Assembly: GCA_012728445.1 (NCBI GenBank)
Contig: JAAYFA010000015.1
Span: 1 to 6,667 of the forward strand
Source: Clostridiales bacterium
Lineage (GTDB): Bacteria > Bacillota > Clostridia > Oscillospirales > Acutalibacteraceae
Direction: 5' to 3'
DNA length: 6,667 nt
Part shown: piece by piece, positions 1-5,040 of the stretch
How positions within the stretch are numbered: position 1 is the first letter of the stretch
How the letters are laid out: each line of letters opens with the position of its first letter
The notes under the pieces: generated by a model
What the model saw: the letters and a program-made list of their open reading frames with translations, nothing else
What the model was told of the DNA's origin: nothing
The model's database searches: none
Translations under genes and position numbers: made by a program

Positions 1-71
1 ATTATAAGCCACCGAAAAGCGTCTATATTTGGCTATTAAATAAACCGCCATTATTTGACGGACTTATTTCT
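1..71. other. Short non-coding flank downstream of the Uup-like gene
   Basis: This AT-rich stretch follows the stop codon of the Uup-like gene on the minus strand. I see no gene start in it. The only dyad is weak (TGGC near 29-32 against GCCA near 48-51) and lacks a proper T-tract, so I do not call a terminator. The end of the transcript may lie beyond the window. Confidence 0.4.
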
Positions 72-1865
72 TTAGGTTGATGCATTATCGCAAGCAATTT
101 TTTCGGCAAGGTCATGCAGATTTATCCATCTTTCCATTTTCTTTTCCAATTGTTCTTCCAGTTCTGCCTTTTTCGCTATGCTGTCTTGCAACTTGACGTA
201 ATCACTTGCTTGGTCAAGGATTTGCTTTTCGAGTCCACTCAGTCGACTTTCTAGCTCCGCAATTTCAGCATCAATACTTTCAAATTCGCGTTGTTCGTTA
301 AAGGTAAACTTTAGTTTTTTGTTCGCATTGGTTTTCCTAACCGGTTTCGGTTTAAAATCGGCAGCTTCCTTCTGCTGTTCTTCTTCTCCAATTCCTGCGA
401 GATAATCCGAATACCCACCAAGACATTTGTGGATTATACCATTACCTTGGAACTCGAAGATGGTATCAACTACCTTGTCTAAAAAGTACCGGTCATGGGA
501 CACTGCAATCACCGCGCCATTGAAATTCTCCAGATATTCTTCAAGGATTGTCAGTGTTTGAATATCAAGGTCATTTGTCGGTTCATCCAAAAGCAGAATA
601 TTCGGCGCTTCCATAATAATACTCAGCAAGTATAGTCGCCTGCGCTCCCCACCCGAAAGTTTGCTGATGGTATTCCACTGCAGGTCAGCAGAAAACAAGA
701 ATCTTTCAAGCATTTGTGTAGCGGATAAAAGACCATCTTGCGTATTTATTTCGCCCGAAATATTCTTGATGTAATCAATAACCCTCATAGACAAGTCCAT
801 TTCTTGGCTATCTTGCGTAAAATACCCAAGCTTAACTGTTTCGCCGAATACTACCGTGCCGCTGTCCGGTTCAAGATTGCCGCTGATCAAATTGAGCAAA
901 GTTGATTTACCGCAGCCGTTTTTGCCGACAATGCCAATGCGGGCATTGCGTGAAATGATGTGATCGAAGTTGATGATGAGCGGCACACCGTCGTAACTTT
1001 TTGAAACGCCGTTTATCTCCACTGTCTTTTTACCAAGCCTTGTAGACATGGAGCTGATTGCAAGTTTATCGGCTGTTTCAACATTGTTGACTTTTTCGCT
1101 TAAATCTTCAAAACGTGCAATTCTTTCTTTGCTTTTAGTGCCTCGAGCTCTGACACCGCGCTGCATCCATTCCAATTCTTTCCTCAATATGCTTCGATTT
1201 TTCCGCTCGGTGCCAAGTTCTATATCTTCACGCAACGCTTTCATTTCGAGGTATTTTGAATAGTTCGCCTGATAGGTGTATAGGTTGCCGTCATCTAACT
1301 CTACTATTTTATTGGTTACTCTTTCCAAAAAATAACGGTCATGCGTAACCATAACGATGGCGCCGCTGTATTTAATCAGGTACCCTTCAAGCCACGTTAC
1401 CATCTCATTATCCAAATGATTGGTTGGTTCGTCCAGAATCAAAATCTCACAAGGCTTTATAAGCGCCGTGGCAATTGCGACACGTTTTCTTTGTCCACCG
1501 GACAAATCGCTGACGGATTTATCAAATTCCGTTATTCCTAGTTTTGTTAAAATGGTTTTTGCTTCATATTCGTTTACGTCCTTAAACTCCGACGTTGCGC
1601 CTAAAAATACATGCTCTAAAATTGTTGCCTTTTCTTCCCAAACCGGATTTTGCGGCAAATATTCTCTACGCACACCCGGATTTTTTGAAATTGTTCCGCT
1701 ATCCGGTTCTTCCAGTTGTGCAATAATCTTCAATAAGGTGGACTTACCGGTTCCATTCACACCGATAACGCCGATTTTGTCCCCTTCTACGATATAGAGG
1801 GAGACGCCGTTCAGTAGCAGTTTTTCGCTGTAACTTTTTGTAATTTTTTCCGCAGAAAGCAGCAT
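72..1865 (-). CDS. uup: ABC-F family ATPase, Uup/YfmR-like
   Basis: This is a soluble 597-residue protein with two ATP-binding cassettes and no membrane segments, so it is an ABC-F translation factor and not a transporter. Cassette 1 has Walker A GVNGTGKST (35-43), Q-loop Q72, signature LSGGQ (121-125), Walker B with catalytic E146 in DEPTNHLD, and H175. Cassette 2 has Walker A GKNGCGKST (314-322), Q351, LSGGE (403-407), E428 in DEPTNDLD, and H457. Both composite ATP sites are therefore intact. A charged inter-cassette linker (about 190-275), with a basic stretch near 238-251, should reach toward the ribosomal P site. Residues 520-590 form a charged coiled coil typical of the Uup C-terminal domain. 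Known family members (E. coli Uup, B. subtilis YfmR) relieve ribosome stalling, YfmR in partnership with EF-P. The start is supported by the family-like N-terminus MLLSAEKITKSYSEK. Subfamily placement is from remembered motifs; Uup-like is likely, exact orthology is not proven. Confidence 0.93.
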   Translation of the reverse strand: MLLSAEKITKSYSEKLLLNGVSLYIVEGDKIGVIGVNGTGKSTLLKIIAQLEEPDSGTISKNPGVRREYLPQNPVWEEKATILEHVFLGATSEFKDVNEYEAKTILTKLGITEFDKSVSDLSGGQRKRVAIATALIKPCEILILDEPTNHLDNEMVTWLEGYLIKYSGAIVMVTHDRYFLERVTNKIVELDDGNLYTYQANYSKYLEMKALREDIELGTERKNRSILRKELEWMQRGVRARGTKSKERIARFEDLSEKVNNVETADKLAISSMSTRLGKKTVEINGVSKSYDGVPLIINFDHIISRNARIGIVGKNGCGKSTLLNLISGNLEPDSGTVVFGETVKLGYFTQDSQEMDLSMRVIDYIKNISGEINTQDGLLSATQMLERFLFSADLQWNTISKLSGGERRRLYLLSIIMEAPNILLLDEPTNDLDIQTLTILEEYLENFNGAVIAVSHDRYFLDKVVDTIFEFQGNGIIHKCLGGYSDYLAGIGEEEQQKEAADFKPKPVRKTNANKKLKFTFNEQREFESIDAEIAELESRLSGLEKQILDQASDYVKLQDSIAKKAELEEQLEKKMERWINLHDLAEKIACDNAST

Positions 1866-1882
1866 AGGTATTCAGACCTCAC
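1866..1882 (-). promoter_or_regulatory. Ribosome binding site of the Uup-like gene, long spacing with small dyad
   Basis: On the minus strand GAGG (1880-1877) is the only Shine-Dalgarno candidate. It sits 11 bases from the ATG, longer than usual. AGGT (1879-1876) can pair with ACCT (1869-1866) directly before the start, with a six-base loop. Such a stem would either mask the site or shorten its effective distance. Four base pairs alone are weak, so this is tentative. Confidence 0.45.
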
Positions 1883-1892
1883 AATTAAATAA

Positions 1893-1909
1893 AATCCGTT
1901 TATCGGATT
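1893..1909 (-). repeat. Inverted repeat AATCCG / CGGATT upstream of the Uup-like gene
   Basis: Arms AATCCG (1893-1898) and CGGATT (1904-1909) are perfectly complementary with a five-base loop. In the minus-strand RNA the hairpin is followed by UUUAUUU and then the ribosome binding site. It could be a weak attenuator, a translation-control hairpin or a protein site. The sequence ATCGGATT within it recurs at 1991-1998. Confidence 0.5.
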
Positions 1910-1955
1910 ACGATTTGTTGTATATACAAAATGCAAGGTTTTTAGATCAAATCGT
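1910..1955 (-). promoter_or_regulatory. Candidate pseudoknot or switch pairing in the Uup-like gene leader
   Basis: ACGATTTG at 1910-1917 (plus strand) is the perfect reverse complement of CAAATCGT at 1948-1955, which lies inside the 14-base loop of the terminator-like hairpin at 1932-1967. In minus-strand RNA the hairpin loop could pair with this downstream segment to give an H-type pseudoknot. Stem 1 would be 11 bp and stem 2 8 bp. The connecting loops would be 1, 5 and 14 bases, which is geometrically possible. The pairing could instead compete with the hairpin. This is inferred from complementarity only. Confidence 0.35.
1921..1950 (-). promoter_or_regulatory. Possible promoter for the Uup-like gene
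   Basis: Minus-strand TTGATC (1950-1945) and TATATA (1926-1921) are separated by 18 bases and resemble sigma-A -35 and -10 boxes. Transcription would start near 1914, giving a leader of about 50 bases. The boxes overlap the terminator-like hairpin and the perfect palindrome TTGTATATACAA (1918-1929), which could be an operator or chance AT-rich symmetry. The boxes are only partial matches. Confidence 0.3.
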
Positions 1956-1967
1956 CAAAACCTTGCA
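1928..1967 (-). terminator. Terminator-like hairpin after the DEAD-box helicase gene
   Basis: Arms TGCAAGGTTTT (1932-1942) and AAAACCTTGCA (1957-1967) form a perfect 11-bp stem around a 14-base loop. On the minus strand the stem is followed by TTTTG (1931-1927). It lies about 50 bases past the helicase stop and before the Uup-like gene. The stem is modest in GC, the loop is large and the T-tract is short, so termination may be partial, leaving a mixture of separate and read-through transcripts. Confidence 0.6.
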
Positions 1968-1983
1968 CACTCTTTCGAAATTC

Positions 1984-1998
1984 TCCGATAATCGGATT
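1984..1998. repeat. Palindrome TCCGAT-A-ATCGGA behind the helicase gene
   Basis: TCCGAT (1984-1989) and ATCGGA (1991-1996) form a perfect dyad around a single A, and ATCGGATT (1991-1998) repeats the motif seen at 1902-1909. A stem without a real loop suits a dimeric DNA-binding protein better than an RNA hairpin. It lies just outside the helicase stop codon. No regulator can be named. Confidence 0.4.
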
Positions 1999-2014
1999 CG
2001 GATACTTATTAGTA

Positions 2015-3169
2015 CTATTTACTTTTGTAGTCAAGATGTTTAACATCAAAATCAATATCAATCGGCGTAATCTCGGACCTTGTGCATCTAGCAATTTCCC
2101 GCAGGCGAATTGAGTCCGAAATGCTCGCAATAAAGCTAAACGAAACGCCATGTTTTTTTGCGCGGCCTGTTCTGCCGATGCGATGAACATAATATTCGTT
2201 CTCGGCAGGAATGTCACAGTTAAACACCACATCAACATCGTCGATATCAAGCCCTCGGGACGCAATATCCGTCGCTACAAGAATACGAAGGCCGCCGTCA
2301 CGGAATGTGTTTAAAACCTTCTCCCGCAAAGTCTGCCTGAAGTCGCCATGGATACAGTCCACCGAATAGCCTTTGTAACTAAGCATTTTAGTAATACGTT
2401 CAACCCTGCTTTTTGTATTGCAAAAAACAAGCGCGCGCTCATAATCTTCAGCATCCATAATATGGGCTATCGCTTTCGATTTTTCCATTTCAGAGATTTT
2501 CATGCTGTACTGTAAAATATCCGGCTTGCTTTCCACATCTTCTTGTACGATTATTTCCACAGCGTCGCGCTGATACTTCCAACCGATTGTCGTTACATCT
2601 GTTGACAGCGTGGCGGAATACAAGGCTAGGTTTTGGCGCTTGGGCATCATATCCAGAATTCTCGTGACATCTTTAAAAAAGCCCATATCTACCATTCTGT
2701 CTGCTTCGTCAAGCACAACCGTCTCTACCCAGTCCAGGTTTATCGTTCTGCGGCCAATATGGTCAAGCAGTCTGCCCGGCGTTGCGACAACAATCTGCGG
2801 GTTTCTGCGAAGCGATTTAAACTGTACGGCAATATGCTGACCGCCATAGATACACACGACCTTGATGCCCGGTTTAAACTTACAGATGTCTTCCATTTCA
2901 GAACTGATTTGAATAGCAAGCTCCCGCGTAGGGGCAAGTATCAAGGCTTGCACATGGTTATTTGTAATATCAATGTGCTCAACAATGGGTATGCCAAAGG
3001 CATACGTTTTCCCCGTGCCGGTTGGCGCCTTCGCAATAACATCTCGCCACTCAAGCATTGGTGGAATTGTTTGCGCTTGAACCTGCGTTGGTTTGTCAAA
3101 ATTCTTTTGCTTGATTACATCAATAATTTCTTGTGATATGTTAAGTTGTTCGAAAGTTAAATCTTCCAT
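2015..3169 (-). CDS. DEAD-box ATP-dependent RNA helicase, minimal core type
   Basis: The 384-residue protein has the full superfamily 2 RNA helicase core: Q-motif region with F24, PT (27-28) and Q31; motif I APTGTGKT (48-55); Ia PTREL (80-84); Ib TPGRL (130-134); II DEAD (154-157); III SAT (185-187); IV-like region near 246-251; V ATDIASRGLDI (299-309); VI HRIGRTGR (329-336). All catalytic residues are present, so it should unwind short RNA duplexes with ATP. Only about 48 residues follow motif VI, so there is no DbpA-type RNA-binding domain and no long basic tail. It resembles short Bacillota helicases such as B. subtilis YfmL, tied to 50S assembly; partners or RNA context may set its target. 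Placement between two ABC-F genes supports a ribosome role. The start has a weak AGGT site (3179-3176) 6 to 7 bases upstream. The 83-base gap to the preceding ABC-F stop permits cotranscription. The family call is secure; the specific substrate is inferred. Confidence 0.95.
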   Translation of the reverse strand: MEDLTFEQLNISQEIIDVIKQKNFDKPTQVQAQTIPPMLEWRDVIAKAPTGTGKTYAFGIPIVEHIDITNNHVQALILAPTRELAIQISSEMEDICKFKPGIKVVCIYGGQHIAVQFKSLRRNPQIVVATPGRLLDHIGRRTINLDWVETVVLDEADRMVDMGFFKDVTRILDMMPKRQNLALYSATLSTDVTTIGWKYQRDAVEIIVQEDVESKPDILQYSMKISEMEKSKAIAHIMDAEDYERALVFCNTKSRVERITKMLSYKGYSVDCIHGDFRQTLREKVLNTFRDGGLRILVATDIASRGLDIDDVDVVFNCDIPAENEYYVHRIGRTGRAKKHGVSFSFIASISDSIRLREIARCTRSEITPIDIDFDVKHLDYKSK

Positions 3170-3182
3170 TTAGTTACCTGTT

Positions 3183-3198
3183 CACCGGTGTTAACACC
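3183..3198. repeat. Overlapping perfect palindromes before the helicase gene
   Basis: GGTGTTAACACC (3187-3198) is a perfect 12-bp palindrome and overlaps CACCGGTG (3183-3190), a perfect 8-bp palindrome. They lie directly upstream of the helicase Shine-Dalgarno. On the minus strand the stretch reads as three related units, GGTGTTAAC, GGTGAAC and GGTAAC. In RNA, GGUG and CACC can pair around UUAA. It may be an operator or a hairpin controlling translation; no regulator is identifiable. Confidence 0.45.
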
Positions 3199-3218
3199 TG
3201 CGCCTTTGTCATTTTTCT

Positions 3219-3228
3219 TAAACGTTTA
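3219..3228. repeat. Palindrome TAAACGTTTA in the ABC-F / helicase gap
   Basis: This is a perfect 10-bp palindrome in the AT-rich half of the intergenic gap, 21 bases from the larger palindromes at 3187-3198. The AT-rich stretch around it could hold a -10 element for the helicase gene, but I found no convincing -35 partner. Low significance alone. Confidence 0.25.
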
Positions 3229-3252
3229 TATTTTAATAGTCTTTCTCGTTTT

Positions 3253-4857
3253 TCAGTCGTTCGTTTCCAGCGTTTTTTTAAACGCAAGATAGTCATCAAA
3301 ATCGCAGCTTCTGTCGATGAAAGAATCATCGGTGATTTCAATAATCCTGTTTGCAATTGTCTGGATGAATTGATGGTCGTGCGACGAGAAAAGAACCACA
3401 CTTTTAAAATCAATCAGCCCATTGTTGACCGCGGTGATGGACTCCAAATCCAAATGATTTGTCGGGTGGTCAATAACCAGCACGTTTGCGCCGAACATCA
3501 TCATGCGTGAAAACATGCATCGAACTCTTTCGCCACCGGAAAGAACACGTACGGGTTTAAGAACCTCATCCCCTGAAAAGAGCATCCGGCCCAAAAAACC
3601 GCGTATATATATTTCCGAATTTTCCTTGGCGTAGGGCGCAACCCATTGAAGCAGATTGTCGTTGCAACCATCAAAAAACGAGTTATTGTCTTTTGGAAAA
3701 TAGCTTTGTGACGTACTTACGCCCCATTTAAAGGTCCCTGAGTCGGGTTCAATTTCTTCCATGAGTATTTTAAAAAGCGTTGTTATTGCCGTCTCATTTT
3801 CGCCGACAAAAGCGATCTTGTCATTTCTGTTGACTCTGAACGAAACATTATTCAATAGTTTGACGCCATTGATTGTTTTGCTGATGCCTTCAACGCTTAA
3901 TATTTCCTTGCCGGGCTCTCTGTCCATCACAAAACCAATGAAAGGGTACCTACGCGAAGATGCCGGCATGTCATCCAAATCTAGTTTATCCAGCAATTTT
4001 TTTCGAGAAGTCGCCTGTCTCGCTTTCGACTTGTTGGCCGAGAATCTATCAATAAAGCTTTGCAGTTCTTTTGCCTTGTCTTCGTTTTTCTTGTTCTGGT
4101 CGCGTTTCAACTTCTGCATCAACTGGCTTGATTCATACCAAAACTCGTAGTTTCCTACATATTGTTGGATTTTCGAGTAATCAATATCAACAATAGCTGT
4201 ACACACAGTATTTAAGAAGTGCCTGTCATGCGATACAACGATTACAGTGCCGGGGAAATCCATCAAGAAATCTTCCAGCCATTCAATCGAAATCATGTCG
4301 AGACCATTCGTAGGCTCATCTAAAAGAATAACGTCGGGCGAACCAAAAAGCGCTTGTGCGAGCAAGACCTTAACCTTTTGCTTGCCATCGAGATCTTTCA
4401 TTAAAGCAGAATGATATTTGTTTTTGATGCCAAGCCCTTTAAGAATCTTTGATGCTTCCGACTCGGCCTCCCAGCCGTTCATTTCTGCAAACTCATCTTC
4501 AAGTGTGACCGCAAGGATACCGTCTTCGTCGGTAAAATCTTCCTTTTCATACAAAGCATCTTTCTGAATCATCACTTCATACAAGCGCGCGTTACCCATT
4601 ATGACGGTATGCATTACACTGTGTTCATCGAACGCATTATGATCCTGTTTGAGAACGGACATACGGGTTTCGGGTGGGATAATTACTTCGCCCGAAGAGG
4701 ATTCGATCTCACCGGAAAGAATTTTCAGGAAAGTGGATTTTCCGGAACCGTTGGCGCCTATTATTCCATAGCAGTTACCGGGTGTGAACTTTAGATTGAC
4801 ACGTGAAAATAATGTTGTCCCGCCAAAAACCAGACTTAAATCAATTACTGTTATCAT
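3253..4857 (-). CDS. ABC-F family ATPase, YbiT-like, with one degenerate ATP site
   Basis: This 534-residue soluble twin-cassette protein is an ABC-F ribosome factor. Cassette 1 has Walker A GANGSGKST (34-42), Q71, Walker B with E181 in DEPTNGLD, and H210, but its signature is LDGKQ (156-160) instead of LSGGQ. The linker (about 235-320) is rich in lysine and arginine. Cassette 2 has a broken Walker A, GENETAITT (352-360), with isoleucine in place of the lysine; K389 where the Q-loop glutamine should be; and H464 instead of catalytic glutamate in DHPTNHLD. It keeps LSGGE (439-443) and H493. Cassettes pair head to tail, so site 1 (Walker A1 with signature 2) is complete and site 2 (Walker A2 with signature 1) is degenerate. 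It ends soon after cassette 2, with no Uup-type coiled coil. From memory, YbiT-like relatives in Clostridia and Bacteroidetes share parts of this pattern. GGAGG (4866-4862) sits 4 bases before the ATG and supports the start. An antibiotic-protection role cannot be excluded but nothing points to it. Confidence 0.93.
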   Translation of the reverse strand: MITVIDLSLVFGGTTLFSRVNLKFTPGNCYGIIGANGSGKSTFLKILSGEIESSSGEVIIPPETRMSVLKQDHNAFDEHSVMHTVIMGNARLYEVMIQKDALYEKEDFTDEDGILAVTLEDEFAEMNGWEAESEASKILKGLGIKNKYHSALMKDLDGKQKVKVLLAQALFGSPDVILLDEPTNGLDMISIEWLEDFLMDFPGTVIVVSHDRHFLNTVCTAIVDIDYSKIQQYVGNYEFWYESSQLMQKLKRDQNKKNEDKAKELQSFIDRFSANKSKARQATSRKKLLDKLDLDDMPASSRRYPFIGFVMDREPGKEILSVEGISKTINGVKLLNNVSFRVNRNDKIAFVGENETAITTLFKILMEEIEPDSGTFKWGVSTSQSYFPKDNNSFFDGCNDNLLQWVAPYAKENSEIYIRGFLGRMLFSGDEVLKPVRVLSGGERVRCMFSRMMMFGANVLVIDHPTNHLDLESITAVNNGLIDFKSVVLFSSHDHQFIQTIANRIIEITDDSFIDRSCDFDDYLAFKKTLETND

Positions 4858-4866
4858 TTTTCCTCC
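4858..4866 (-). promoter_or_regulatory. Ribosome binding site of the YbiT-like ABC-F gene
   Basis: Minus-strand GGAGG (4866-4862) is followed by AAAA and the ATG. The match to the 16S tail is full; the 4-base spacing is slightly short but functional. It fixes the start codon, in agreement with the family-like N-terminus MITVIDLSLVFGG. Confidence 0.8.
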
Positions 4867-4903
4867 AAGATTATTGCAAATCTAACATAAGTATTACTAT
4901 TTT

Positions 4904-4933
4904 ATCATATTTTGTCGGGTTTTGATATGGTAA
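4904..4933 (-). promoter_or_regulatory. Probable sigma-A type promoter of the ABC-F / helicase cluster
   Basis: Minus-strand TTACCA (4933-4928, four of six matches to TTGACA) and TATGAT (4909-4904, five of six matches to TATAAT) are 18 bases apart. Transcription would start near 4897, leaving a short leader of about 40 bases before the YbiT-like gene. It is the best promoter-like pair in this 179-base gap and suggests the ribosome-related genes are transcribed independently of the oxidoreductase gene. Confidence 0.5.
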
Positions 4934-4941
4934 TAAGAAAA

Positions 4942-5001
4942 CGATAAATCGGTTAAATCGCAGATATTTTGTTGGTATAAACTAAAAGAAGGGCTAAATC
5001 G
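4942..5001. repeat. Three TAAATCG repeats upstream of the promoter
   Basis: TAAATCG occurs at 4945-4951, 4954-4960 and 4995-5001. The first is also part of the inverted repeat CGAT-AA-ATCG (4942-4951). They lie just upstream of the -35 box of the predicted promoter, where an activator or repressor could bind. The motif is short and AT-rich, so chance is possible. Confidence 0.3.
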
Positions 5002-5022
5002 ACTGTCGACTCTACAATTTCG

Positions 5023-5040
5023 ATAAAACACGTGTGTTAT
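5023..5040 (-). repeat. Imperfect palindrome over the oxidoreductase stop codon
   Basis: ATAA (5023-5026) and TTAT (5037-5040) flank the perfect core ACACGTGT (5028-5035), with one mismatched position on each side. On the minus strand it ends in TTTTAT, so it might be a very weak terminator of the oxidoreductase gene or a protein site. The stem lacks GC content and a normal loop, so the terminator reading is doubtful. Confidence 0.3.

Noticed and set aside
1048..1797. Plus-strand open frames of 60 to 125 codons opposite the Uup-like gene
   Set aside because: They are antisense shadows of a gene with complete family motifs, have no recognisable domains and no good ribosome binding sites.
1947..1970. 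Seven-codon GTG-started leader peptide frame running through the 5' arm of the terminator-like hairpin
   Set aside because: It would suit a ribosome-sensing attenuator, but it is too short to be significant and its nearest GGAG is about 12 bases away from a GTG start.
1942..2265. Minus-strand 107-codon frame at the end of the helicase gene
   Set aside because: It overlaps the conserved helicase C-terminal motifs in another frame, and its translation looks like a frame-shifted shadow.
2633..3136. Plus-strand 167-codon frame antisense to the helicase
   Set aside because: It is long, but lies entirely opposite conserved helicase motifs, shows no family resemblance and has biased composition typical of a shadow frame.
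3270..3285. Hairpin GCGTTT-AAAA-AAACGC with an A7 run near the 3' end of the YbiT-like gene, as a frameshift site or terminator
   Set aside because: The codon phase does not fit a -1 slippery heptamer, no T-tract follows on the coding strand, and the reading frame is intact to a normal stop.
3174..3413. Minus-strand 79-codon frame spanning the ABC-F / helicase gap
   Set aside because: Most of it is an alternative frame of the ABC-F 3' end, it is highly basic and low in complexity, and no ribosome binding site supports it.
72..4857. The two ABC proteins as ABC transporter components
   Set aside because: Both are fused twin cassettes with an ABC-F linker and no membrane domains, and no permease gene is nearby.
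72..4857. The ABC-F genes as acquired antibiotic-resistance determinants
   Set aside because: They match housekeeping-type Uup and YbiT styles, base composition looks like that of the neighbours, and no mobile element is present; resistance cannot be excluded but is not supported.
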